Source: Enterovibrio sp051650965
GTDB lineage: Bacteria; Pseudomonadota; Gammaproteobacteria; Enterobacterales; Vibrionaceae
Reading direction: 5' to 3'
Length of the DNA stretch: 40,208 nucleotides
Assembly (NCBI GenBank): GCA_051650965.1
Contig: JBOFRL010000038.1
Coordinates: forward strand, 1-40,208
Translations under genes and position numbers: made by a program
In this document: in pieces, positions 32,906-40,208 of the stretch
Layout of the letters: each line of letters begins with the position of its first letter
Numbering within the stretch: position 1 is the first letter of the stretch
Notes under the pieces: model-generated
What the model saw: the letters and a program-made list of their open reading frames with translations, nothing else
The model's database searches: none
Told to the model about the DNA's origin: nothing

Positions 32906-33544
32906 ATGACAGGCGCAAAAAAACAACATCGACGCGATGAGATTTTGCAAGCTCTTGCCCAAATGCTCGAATCAAGCGACGGTTCGCAGCGGATCACGAC
33001 CGCTAAGCTTGCTTCGCAAGTGGGTGTGTCAGAAGCGGCGTTGTATCGCCATTTCCCCAGTAAAGCGAGTATGTTCGAAGGGTTAATTCAATTTATCGAA
33101 GAGTCTTTATTAAGCCGGATCAACCTGATCCAAGCAGAAGAAAAAGATACATTTGAGCGGCTGCGCCTTATTTTACGTTTATTATTGGGCTTTGGTGAGC
33201 ATAATCGCGGGTTATCACGCATCATGACCGGTCACGCTTTGGTTTTTGAGCACGATAAACTGCAAGAGCGGATCAATTTATTGCTGGCCAAAATCGAGAC
33301 GCAACTGCGCCAAGTGTTAAAAGAGGGGCGACTGCGCGAAGGTAAAAGTTTAGCAGTGCATGAAAATGTGCTGGCCGCGCAACTCATTTGCCATATTGAA
33401 GGCAGCTACAGCCGTTTTGTGCGCTCGAATTTTACCCATCCAATCTCAGCTGATTTTGACCAATATTGGGCATTTTTAAGCGAGCAACTTTGCGCGACCG
33501 CAAGTCATATGGCTAACAATCAGTGCGCAGAAGTTGCAAGTTAA
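32906..33544 (+). CDS. slmA: Nucleoid occlusion factor SlmA
   Basis: SlmA is a TetR-fold DNA-binding protein that blocks FtsZ ring formation over the nucleoid. The 212-residue protein starts TGAKKQHRRDEILQALAQML. Its helix-turn-helix is ITTAKLASQVGVSEAALYRHFPSKASMFEGLI, and it continues RLILRLLLGFGEHNRGLSRIMTGHALVFE as in E. coli SlmA. The start is ATG 32906 with AAGGACG upstream; the longer reading frame from 32804 adds a leader unlike the family. It is convergent with pyrE, as expected next to pyrE-rph. Confidence 0.93.
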   Translation: MTGAKKQHRRDEILQALAQMLESSDGSQRITTAKLASQVGVSEAALYRHFPSKASMFEGLIQFIEESLLSRINLIQAEEKDTFERLRLILRLLLGFGEHNRGLSRIMTGHALVFEHDKLQERINLLLAKIETQLRQVLKEGRLREGKSLAVHENVLAAQLICHIEGSYSRFVRSNFTHPISADFDQYWAFLSEQLCATASHMANNQCAEVAS

Positions 33545-33594
33545 GCAAAAACACGCAGCTGATAATTTAAACTTGCGGAGCGCTACGACGAGAA

Positions 33595-34248
33595 TTACTG
33601 ACGAGGCGCGCCGTATTGTTCTTGATGAGCTAACATCAGCTGCAGCGTATCGTCAGCGCATTTGTCGTGTTGCTGTAAATAGCTGATCAAAATATCTAAA
33701 TTGATTATTGAGATCACAGGGCAGTTAAAGTCGCGCTCAATCTCTTGAATAGCAGAAAGCCCGCTGGTTCCTTTTTCTTGCCTATCAATAGCAACAACGA
33801 CACCTGCCAGTGTTGCTTGATGGGCTTGGATCAGCGTCATGGATTCGCGAATGGCAGTTCCGGCTGTGATCACGTCGTCGACGAGTAGAACGCGGCCGCT
33901 TAACGCGCTGCCAACCAAAATGCCATTCTCGCCATGCGTTTTTGCTTCTTTGCGATTAAAACAGTAAGGCTTATCGCAGTCATGCTGCGTTGCTAAAGCG
34001 ACGGCGGTTGCGCTTGCGATGGGGATACCTTTGTAAGCGGGGCCAAACAAAAGATCAAACGGCAAGCCTGCGTCCATAATCGCTGCGGCGTAAAATTCGC
34101 CCAACTTAGCAAGACTTTTCCCGCTATTAAAAAGGCCTGTGTTAAAAAAATAGGGGCTAGGACGGCCTGATTTTAATGTGAATTTGCCAAATTGCAGCAC
34201 GTTGTGGCTGAGCGCAAATTCAATAAACTCTTTTTGGTAGTGCTTCAT
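33595..34248 (-). CDS. pyrE: Orotate phosphoribosyltransferase
   Basis: PyrE joins orotate to PRPP to make orotidine 5'-phosphate in pyrimidine synthesis. The 217-residue protein has LKSGRPSPYFFNTGLFN near the start, PYCFNRKEAKTHGE (the flexible loop), and the PRPP-binding loop VLLVDDVITAGTAIRES. It overlaps rph by 4 bases (ATGA), so translation is coupled. No attenuator was recognised in front of it; in E. coli, rph translation regulates pyrE. Confidence 0.95.
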   Translation of the reverse strand: MKHYQKEFIEFALSHNVLQFGKFTLKSGRPSPYFFNTGLFNSGKSLAKLGEFYAAAIMDAGLPFDLLFGPAYKGIPIASATAVALATQHDCDKPYCFNRKEAKTHGENGILVGSALSGRVLLVDDVITAGTAIRESMTLIQAHQATLAGVVVAIDRQEKGTSGLSAIQEIERDFNCPVISIINLDILISYLQQHDKCADDTLQLMLAHQEQYGAPRQ

Positions 34249-34973
34249 TTTTTCACCTCGCTTGCTAATGCCGCTTTTTGAATGGCAACAATATCTTCGA
34301 TCCCTTTGCGCGCCAGTGCGAGCATGGTGTTTAGCTCTTCTGTGCTAAATGGCGCCGCTTCTGCTGTGCCCTGAACTTCGATCATGCGGCCATCTTCGAG
34401 CATGACGATGTTCATGTCGGTATCGGCTTGAGAGTCTTCACTGTACTCGAGATCGCAAATTGCATTGCCTTGGAAAATGCCGACAGAGATTGCAGCGACG
34501 TGGCCGCGCATCGGATCGGTCGTCAACTTGCCTTGGTTTTTTAGGCTTTGCAGTGCGTCAGCGAGCGCGACGCTTGCACCGCTAATGGCGGCGGTACGTG
34601 TGCCTCCGTCAGCCTGAATAACATCGCAGTCAATCGTGATTGTGACTTCGCCTAGCGCTTTTAGATCAACGGCGGCGCGCAGGCTTCTTGCGATAAGGCG
34701 CTGAATTTCCATGGTGCGTCCGCTCTGCTTGCCACAAGCGGCTTCACGGCGGTTTCGTGTGTGTGTCGCGCGCGGTAACATGCCATATTCAGCTGTGATC
34801 CAGCCTTGTCCTTGCCCTTTTAAAAAGCGTGGCACGCCGTCTTCAACGCTTGCGGTGCAGATAACTTTGGTATTACCAAATTCGACTAAAACCGAGCCTT
34901 CGGCGTATGCGTTAAAATGGCGAGTGATGGTGACTGGGCGGATCTGGTTGGCTTCTCTTTGGCTTGGGCGCAT
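34245..34973 (-). CDS. rph: Ribonuclease PH
   Basis: RNase PH trims tRNA 3' ends by phosphorolysis. The 242-residue protein has MRPSQREANQIRPVTITRHF at the start, GVPRFLKGQGQGWITAEYGMLPRATHTRNRRE, and the phosphate loop DGGTRTAAISGA. The start is ATG 34973, preceded by AAAGG; a reading frame from 34997 adds a non-family leader. It leads the rph-pyrE operon and is divergent from yicC, as in E. coli. The coding sequence appears intact, unlike the rph frameshift known in E. coli K-12. Confidence 0.95.
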   Translation of the reverse strand: MRPSQREANQIRPVTITRHFNAYAEGSVLVEFGNTKVICTASVEDGVPRFLKGQGQGWITAEYGMLPRATHTRNRREAACGKQSGRTMEIQRLIARSLRAAVDLKALGEVTITIDCDVIQADGGTRTAAISGASVALADALQSLKNQGKLTTDPMRGHVAAISVGIFQGNAICDLEYSEDSQADTDMNIVMLEDGRMIEVQGTAEAAPFSTEELNTMLALARKGIEDIVAIQKAALASEVKK

Positions 34974-35110
34974 GGCGTTACCTTTGGTTTGCAACAAAAT
35001 TGCACGATTATATACAGATCAGCTTGCAACAGGAACCGCGAGAGGCTGTCATTTCGGGCAAAGCTTGCCGCGCGCGGCGTTTTACGCTGCCATGATCTTT
35101 GCCGATTGGG

Positions 35111-35116
35111 TATAAT
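35111..35116 (+). promoter_or_regulatory. -10 element of the yicC promoter
   Basis: TATAAT is a perfect consensus -10 hexamer 29 bases upstream of the yicC ATG. The -35 candidate at 17-18 base spacing (TGCCAT or CTGCCA) is poor. Confidence 0.5.
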
Positions 35117-35144
35117 TGGCCAAAATGATTACGGGACAAAAATT

Positions 35145-36011
35145 ATGATTTTTAGTATGACCGGCTATGCGCGCGGCGAATGCAAAGATGTGTGGGGAAG
35201 CGCTTGCTGGGAAATTCGCTCAGTGAATCAGCGTTATCTAGAAAATTATGTGCGTCTGCCGGAGGCTTTCCGTGGTCTTGAGCCGATCATTCGCGAACGT
35301 TGCCGTAAAAAATTGGCGCGCGGCAAAGTGGAGTGCCAGCTGCGCTTCGATGCTAACAATGACGCCGCAAGTGAGCTAAAAGTGAATATGCAGCTCGCTA
35401 AACAGGTGGTAGATGTGGCGCAATCTATCATGGCGTTAAGCGGTGACACGTCCCGCATCAATCCGCTGCAAGTGATGAACTGGCCTGGCGTGATGCAGGT
35501 TCCTGAGCAAGATGTGGATGCGATAAGCGCCAAGCTGCTGGCAAGTTTTGACGCTTGCCTGCTTGAGTTTATCGCAGCGCGCACGCGCGAAGGCAAAGTG
35601 ATCAGTGACTTACTTGAGCAGCGCTTAGCTGCAATCGATGCGCAGATCATAGTCGTGCGCGACAAGATGCCGCAAATCTTGCAGTGGCAGCGTACACGTT
35701 TGTTGAGCAAGTTTGCTGAAGCGCAAATTGAGCTTGAGCCACAACGGCTAGAGCAAGAGCTGGTCCTCTTAGCGCAAAAATCCGATGTGGCTGAGGAGCT
35801 CGATCGGCTGAGCTTGCATGTTGCTGAGACGCGAAATATTTTGCAAAAGGGCGGCGTGTGTGGTCGCAAACTTGATTTTATGATGCAAGAGTTTAATCGC
35901 GAAACGAACACGCTTGGCTCAAAATCTATCGACCCTGAAATTACAGCGGCTGTTGTTGAGTTAAAAGTGCTGATAGAGCAGATGCGTGAGCAGATCCAAA
36001 ACGTCGAATAG
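35145..36011 (+). CDS. yicC: YicC-family endoribonuclease
   Basis: YicC proteins are single-strand endoribonucleases linked to small-RNA decay. The 288-residue protein starts MIFSMTGYARGE, then shows WEIRSVNQRYLENYVRLPE, RGKVECQLRF and the C-terminal DUF1732 block CGRKLDFMMQEFNRETNTLGSKS. The start is ATG 35145, which gives a protein of the usual length (E. coli 287); a longer frame from 34917 would run into the rph leader. It is convergent with polA. Confidence 0.92.
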   Translation: MIFSMTGYARGECKDVWGSACWEIRSVNQRYLENYVRLPEAFRGLEPIIRERCRKKLARGKVECQLRFDANNDAASELKVNMQLAKQVVDVAQSIMALSGDTSRINPLQVMNWPGVMQVPEQDVDAISAKLLASFDACLLEFIAARTREGKVISDLLEQRLAAIDAQIIVVRDKMPQILQWQRTRLLSKFAEAQIELEPQRLEQELVLLAQKSDVAEELDRLSLHVAETRNILQKGGVCGRKLDFMMQEFNRETNTLGSKSIDPEITAAVVELKVLIEQMREQIQNVE

Positions 36012-36108
36012 TTTTAGTTTGGTTTCGATCTGAGGCTTAATTTGTAGAAGGTAAAGGCTGTCCGCTTGGGTCAAATTATAGCGATGATGAAGCGGTCATC
36101 TGGCACAA

Positions 36109-36136
36109 GGCAGCCTTATTGCAAAATAAGGCTGCC
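36109..36136. repeat. Perfect 12-bp hairpin between convergent yicC and polA
   Basis: GGCAGCCTTATT pairs perfectly with AATAAGGCTGCC around a GCAA loop. The hairpin has no strong T-tract, but its length and position suggest a transcript end or RNA stabiliser for one or both convergent genes. Confidence 0.65.
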
Positions 36137-36161
36137 GTTGCTATCTGGGAACAGTTTGAAC

Positions 36162-38969
36162 TTAATGCGCTTGTTGCCAGTTTTTACCATGGCCTGCGCT
36201 TACAACCAGCGGCACGGCTAACGTCGCGGCTTGGCTCATCAGCTCACACACTTTTGCACTGACCATCTCTAAGTGCGCATCAGGCACTTCAAAAACCAAT
36301 TCGTCGTGCACCTGCATGAGCATCATCGCCGTACCTTTTGGCTGGCTTTGTAGCCATTCATCGACCAGAATCATCGCTCTTTTGATAATGTCAGCCGCCG
36401 TTCCTTGCATCGGCGCGTTAATTGCTGCGCGCTCAGCTCCTTTGCGGCGCAGTCCATTGCTTGATTTGATGTCCGGCAAATAGAGTCTGCGGCCAAAAAT
36501 AGTCTCAACAAAACCGAGCTCACTTGCCTGCTGGCGAGTTCTTTCCATGTAATGTAAAACGCCAGGATAGCGCTCAAAATAGCGCGTGATGTATTGCTGC
36601 GCTTGTGTGCGTTCAATGCCGAGCTGTTTGGCTAGACCAAAAGCGCTCATGCCATAGATCAGGCCAAAATTGATCGCTTTCGCGTTACGCCGCATGTCGC
36701 GAGTCACTTCCTCAATAGGCAGCCCCATGATTTCGCTTGCGGTGGCGCTGTGAACATCTTGCCCTTGCAAAAACGCGTTGATAAGAGAGCTGTCTTGCGA
36801 AAGGTGCGCCATGATCCGCAGTTCAATTTGCGAATAATCGACCGCCAAAATGCTGCAGCCCGGTGCGGCAATAAATGCTTCGCGAATGCGGCGTCCTTCA
36901 CTGGTGCGAATGGGGATGTTTTGCAAGTTAGGTTCGCTTGACGACAAGCGCCCTGTCACGGCGAGTGCTTGATGATAAGAGGTGTGCACGCGCTGTGTCA
37001 CAGGATTTACCATCACTGGAAGTTTGTCGGTGTAAGTAGATTTGAGCTTAGCCAGACTGCGGTATTCTAAAAGGCGTGCAGGTAAAGGGAAATCAAGCGC
37101 GAGCTCTTGCAGCACCGACTCGTCAGTGGATGGTTTGCCGGACGGTGTTTTTTTCAAAACCGGTAGCTGCATTTTTTCAAATAAAATTGTTTGCAGCTGC
37201 AGCGGTGAATTTAAATTGAAAGTTTCACCAGCAAGCTTAAAAGCTTCTTGCTCAAGCTGCGCTAGCCTTGTGGCTAGTTGCGCGGACTGCTCGCCCAACA
37301 TATGGCTATCAATGAGCACGCCTCCGCGCTCCATACGCGACAAAATTGGCACCAGCCGCATTTCAATTTGTGTGAGCACCGCAAGTTGCGACGGCGTTTG
37401 GGTCAAAAGCGTAGACAATTTTTGATGAAGACGCAGCGTAACGTCCGCATCTTCACCTGCATAAGCTGTCGCGGCTTCTATTTCGATTTGATTGAAAGTC
37501 AGTTGCTTTTTCCCTTTGCCGGCAATCGCCTCAAAACTGATGCACTCATGTTGCAAATAGCGCTGTGCAAGACTTTCCATATCGTGACGGCCTGCCACGC
37601 TATTTAGGACGTAAGACTCGAGCATGGTGTCAAAAGTAATGCCATTGAGCGTTATTTCGTAACGCGCTAATACGCTGGCGTCATATTTTAAATTTTGCCC
37701 GACTTTTAGCTTGGTTGGATCTTCTAGCCAGTGACGTAGCTTGCTTAATACCAGCTCGCGATCAAGCTGCGCTGGCGCGCCGATATAGTCATGCGCTAAA
37801 GGCAGGTAAGCGACGTCGTGTTCGCTTATCGCAAATGACATCCCTACCAAATTAGCTTGCATGTAATCAAGGCTGTCGGTTTCGGTATCAAAGGCAACTA
37901 AAGCAGCAGACTCAAGTTTGTTTATCCAGCAGTCTAATTCTTCAAGGGTGAAAATTGTGCTGTAGCGGCTACGATCAATTTGCGTTTGCGTTTGCGTTTG
38001 CGCTAAGTCGAAAGGTACACTTTCGAACAAGTCGGATTGCATTTTCTCAAGTTGTTTTTGTGCTACAGCTTGTACGCCTGCGCAGCCATTTTTCGCTTCA
38101 TCGAGCCAACGCTTAAAATTAAGCTGGCTAAAAAGAGCAATTAACTGCTCATGATCAGCGGCGCGATTTTTTATCTGTGGAGCTGCAATTGGGAGATCGC
38201 AATCGAGCTTGATGGTCGCAAGTTGTTGCGAAAGGTAAGCCATCTCTTTGTTGGCTAATAGTTTTGCGTGCACACTTTTGGCGCCACGCAACCCTGCAAG
38301 CGTCGCGACTACATCTAAGTTGGCATAAATGTTATCAAGGCTACCAAATTGATTGATCAGTGTAACCGCTGTTTTTGGACCAATGCCTGCAACGCCAGGA
38401 ATGTTGTCCGAGGTGTCGCCGATCAGTGCTAAGTAATCAACAAAGTGCTTTACTGCAAAGCCGTATTTTTCTACAACGCCTGCTTCATCTAGCAGTGCGT
38501 TTTTCATGGTATCGATGAGGCGCACATGACTGTTTACAAGCTGCGCCATGTCTTTGTCGCCGGTGCTGATCAAGACCGGTAACTCTGCGCCGCTTGCTTG
38601 CTCTGCAAGTGTGCCAATGACATCGTCAGCTTCCACGCCATCTATCGCAAGCAGCGTCAATCCCATCGCAGTGATAATTTGGTGCAGCGGCTCAATTTGC
38701 ACTCGCAGCTCGTCAGGCATCGAAGGGCGGTGCGCTTTATAGTCAGCAAAAAGCGCATGACGGAAATTTTTGCCCTTCGCGTCAAAGATCACCGCAATAT
38801 CAGAAGTCGGATATTGGTTAATTAAACTTCGCAGCATATTGATAACAACATACACCGCGCCGGTAGGTTCGCCCTGTGCGTTGGTAAATGGCGGCGCAAC
38901 GTGAAAAGCGCGGTAAAGGTAAGAGGAGCCGTCAACTAAGATCAGTGGGTTGTCTGTGCTAGTGGTCAT
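36162..38969 (-). CDS. polA: DNA polymerase I
   Basis: Pol I fills gaps and removes RNA primers. The 935-residue protein has all three domains. The 5'-3' exonuclease spans residues 1 to about 290, with DGSSYLYRAFHV, FDAKGKNFRH and ISTGDKDMAQLV. The 3'-5' exonuclease is about 335-520, with active-site D361 and E363 in FDTETDSLDY. The polymerase domain has motif A DYSQIELRIMAHLS, motif B RRNAKAINFGLIYGMSAFGL and motif C QVHDELVFEVP. Both nuclease activities look intact. A short QTQTQTQ insert near residues 324-330 is encoded by a hexamer repeat. It is convergent with yicC and followed by mobile-element relics. Confidence 0.96.
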   Translation of the reverse strand: MTTSTDNPLILVDGSSYLYRAFHVAPPFTNAQGEPTGAVYVVINMLRSLINQYPTSDIAVIFDAKGKNFRHALFADYKAHRPSMPDELRVQIEPLHQIITAMGLTLLAIDGVEADDVIGTLAEQASGAELPVLISTGDKDMAQLVNSHVRLIDTMKNALLDEAGVVEKYGFAVKHFVDYLALIGDTSDNIPGVAGIGPKTAVTLINQFGSLDNIYANLDVVATLAGLRGAKSVHAKLLANKEMAYLSQQLATIKLDCDLPIAAPQIKNRAADHEQLIALFSQLNFKRWLDEAKNGCAGVQAVAQKQLEKMQSDLFESVPFDLAQTQTQTQIDRSRYSTIFTLEELDCWINKLESAALVAFDTETDSLDYMQANLVGMSFAISEHDVAYLPLAHDYIGAPAQLDRELVLSKLRHWLEDPTKLKVGQNLKYDASVLARYEITLNGITFDTMLESYVLNSVAGRHDMESLAQRYLQHECISFEAIAGKGKKQLTFNQIEIEAATAYAGEDADVTLRLHQKLSTLLTQTPSQLAVLTQIEMRLVPILSRMERGGVLIDSHMLGEQSAQLATRLAQLEQEAFKLAGETFNLNSPLQLQTILFEKMQLPVLKKTPSGKPSTDESVLQELALDFPLPARLLEYRSLAKLKSTYTDKLPVMVNPVTQRVHTSYHQALAVTGRLSSSEPNLQNIPIRTSEGRRIREAFIAAPGCSILAVDYSQIELRIMAHLSQDSSLINAFLQGQDVHSATASEIMGLPIEEVTRDMRRNAKAINFGLIYGMSAFGLAKQLGIERTQAQQYITRYFERYPGVLHYMERTRQQASELGFVETIFGRRLYLPDIKSSNGLRRKGAERAAINAPMQGTAADIIKRAMILVDEWLQSQPKGTAMMLMQVHDELVFEVPDAHLEMVSAKVCELMSQAATLAVPLVVSAGHGKNWQQAH
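37981..38001 (-). repeat. TGCGTT hexamer repeat inside polA
   Basis: Tandem TGCGTT units (about three and a half, plus strand) encode the Gln-Thr repeat in the linker between the two nuclease domains of Pol I. Unit changes keep the frame. Confidence 0.7.
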
Positions 38970-39149
38970 GAGCGCTGAATCGATAAAAAATTTGTAAGTA
39001 AGAATGCCACGACTTCCTCGAGCTGTTAACTATTTTAAGTTGATGCTTGCGGGGTATGTATGTCACAACTAGCGCATTTTATACTCATGAGCCACGGCTA
39101 TCGCATTTTAATTCCAGATTCCAAACGGGTTGAGCGATGGCAGGCAGCT
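38970..39149. other. Non-coding gap upstream of polA
   Basis: This must contain the polA promoter on the minus strand close to 38970-39060. Bases 39102-39121 are identical to 1002-1021, and 39096-39140 resembles 996-1040. In the plus frame both copies read RILIPDSKRV, which suggests debris of the same coding sequence, of a family I do not recognise. No intact gene is seen. Confidence 0.35.
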
Positions 39150-39540
39150 CACGCACTGACCGTATGCAGCGCATTTTTTCTGCCTTTGGTGAAACGCTGT
39201 TTTGCCGTCAAGCGCAATCACATCGCAGCCAGTTTCTGCAATCACGAGGAAATCCATGCTTGAAATGCCTTTTCGATTTCAGCAGATTTTAGGCAGCACA
39301 TAACCCGTGCAATGGTGTCGTGGCAGGGAATCCCTGCCTCAAAAGGGCGATATTGGCGCAGTCAGTCGAGCTTAATATGGCCAAATTGCTTAATGTCCTC
39401 CCAGCCTTCGCTGCTGGAGATTACCGCGCTTATCACCAAAAATAAAATGTCTAGCCGGTTGTGTTTTTACAACGTTCGATATGCGGATCGGAAATGGTGG
39501 CAAAATGTTGCAAAAAAGTCTGGCGCGCCAAGGTGACCGA
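39150..39540 (-). pseudogene. ISAs1-family transposase relic (N-terminal half)
   Basis: On the minus strand pieces of an ISAs1-type transposase can be read: FLQHFATISDPHIERC, LDILFLVISAVISSSEGWED, IKQFGHIKLD, LRQYRPFEAGIPCHDTIARV, VIALDGKT and KNALHTVSA. They are interrupted by frameshifts and by TGA where Trp is expected (after IKLD and after HTVSA). The order matches the family N-terminus through the DGKT block. The C-terminal half is missing, so this is a dead copy. Confidence 0.75.
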
Positions 39541-39589
39541 GTAGGTGATCGCCAATTGACGATCAGCTCATCGCTTTAGTAAAAGTTCA

Positions 39590-40014
39590 ATATATTGATA
39601 ATGACCTTGCCGTGAAAAAGATAGCCTGCCAATTTTGCAAAAGCTGCGCAAATGGTTGGAACAAAATCAAGAGCAAGTGATAGACAATGCTAAATTGAAA
39701 GATGCGATAAATTATACGTATAATCAATGGGATAAACTCACTCGCTACGTAGATAACGGCTATTTGCAAATTGATAACAATCGCGCAGAGGAGCGGTGAA
39801 GCTGTTCGTGATGGCGCATGGCTGTTTAACAACACAGAGCGCGGCGCCGCTGCAGCGCCATCCTTTATAGCTTGGTTGACACAGCCAAAGCTAATAACTT
39901 AATCCCATACGACAATTTGGTCGCGTGCTTAAATGAAATGTTCCAAGCTGCGCCTGATGCAGAGCGTTTCCTATAATGGAATTTTGCACAAAGTGTGATT
40001 TGCTAGACGCTTAC
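39590..40014 (+). pseudogene. IS66-family transposase relic (C-terminal part and right end)
   Basis: On the plus strand, in more than one frame, the C-terminus of an IS66-type transposase is readable: LRKWLEQNQEQV, KLKDAINYTYNQWDKLTRYV, DNGYLQIDNNRAE, then after a frameshift AWLFNNTERGAAA, and then LIPYDNLVACLNEMFQAAPDAE. The sequence ends with GACGCTTAC at 40006-40014, which fits the GTAAGCG-type terminal repeat of IS66 elements. Frameshifts and the missing front make it non-functional. Confidence 0.78.
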
Positions 40015-40074
40015 GGTAATGCGGCACAAAGTAACCGCAGAAAAAATAATGAGGAGTCGATGAATTTAGAAAAG

Positions 40075-40097
40075 AAAAAACCCAGCCTAAGGCTGGG
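40075..40097 (-). terminator. Terminator of tRNA-Asp
   Basis: On the minus strand CCCAGCC-TTA-GGCTGGG is followed by TTTTTT. It begins 11 bases after the tRNA 3' CCA end. Confidence 0.88.
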
Positions 40098-40107
40098 TTT
40101 TAAAAAG

Positions 40108-40184
40108 TGGCGGAGCGGACGGGGCTCGAACCCGCGACCCCCGGCGTGACAGGCCGGTATTCTAACCAACTGAACTACCGCTCC
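40108..40184 (-). tRNA. tRNA-Asp (GTC anticodon)
   Basis: The minus strand gives a 77-base cloverleaf starting GGAGCGGTAGTTCAGTTGG. The anticodon stem-loop is CCGGCCTGTCACGCCGG with GTC, the T-arm contains GGTTCGAGCC, the acceptor stem is GGAGCGG/CCGCTCC, and CCA is encoded. It is nearly identical to E. coli tRNA-Asp. It is transcribed toward the IS66 relic and ends with its own terminator. Confidence 0.97.
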
Positions 40185-40208
40185 GCAGTCGTATGACTAA
40201 ATTAGGTG

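Noticed and set aside
39060..39263. Open frame of 67 codons starting MSQLAHFILMSHGYR
   Set aside because: It overlaps the ISAs1 relic on the other strand, has no ribosome site, and only its RILIPDSKRV part recurs elsewhere. It is treated as debris.

Overview
The window looks like the chromosome of a fermentative or facultatively anaerobic gammaproteobacterium. The order frdDCBA, epmA, psd, rsgA, orn, queG, tsaE, amiB, mutL, miaA, hfq, hflX, hflK, hflC follows the Escherichia coli order closely, and slmA, pyrE, rph, yicC is the second conserved E. coli block. Compared with E. coli it lacks yjeM/yjeO/mscM (between epmA and psd), the glycine tRNA genes (between orn and queG) and nnr (between queG and tsaE). 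I cannot assign a genus. The Enterobacterales/Pasteurellales/Orbales/Aeromonadales side of the class is most likely, by synteny and the four-subunit fumarate reductase.

Layout. 1-1050 is insertion-sequence debris: the start of an IS630-type transposase at the window edge and a 3'-truncated IS982-type transposase. 1051-8560 is an accessory catabolic island for a ureide or carbamoyl compound: an NCS1-type permease, a free-standing allophanate-hydrolase C-terminal domain, carbamate kinase (AllK-like), AllG (DUF1116), AllF (FdrA) and a biuret-hydrolase-like cysteine hydrolase on the minus strand, with AllH (DUF2877) divergent on the plus strand. AllF, AllG and AllH together are the E. coli oxamate carbamoyltransferase. 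With carbamate kinase they predict substrate-level ATP formation from a carbamoylated amide. Next comes a probably exported TRZ/ATZ-type amidohydrolase behind a perfect PurR-type palindrome. 10.2-14.4 kb holds a UPF0016 cation exporter, galU, ssb with two long hairpins upstream, a GT-B glycosyltransferase and a small acidic secreted protein.

14.4-36.1 kb is mostly housekeeping: fumarate reductase (anaerobic respiration), EF-P lysylation, phosphatidylserine decarboxylase, ribosome assembly, RNA turnover, queuosine and t6A tRNA modification, cell separation, mismatch repair, Hfq, the HflKC protease regulator, nucleoid occlusion, pyrimidine synthesis and tRNA 3' trimming. Two things stand out here. 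Psd carries a roughly 145-residue Cys/Ala/Glu-rich C-terminal tail. The 530-base gap between orn and queG carries DnaA boxes, GATC sites, AT-rich tracts and inverted repeats, and could be the replication origin or another DnaA-binding site.

36.1-40.2 kb holds polA, then a graveyard of transposase relics (ISAs1-type on the minus strand, IS66-type on the plus strand), then a tRNA-Asp gene with its terminator. A short repeat is shared by the insertion-sequence debris at the two ends of the window.

All assignments come from reading the sequence. No database search was run, and start codons were chosen by ribosome-binding site and family length.
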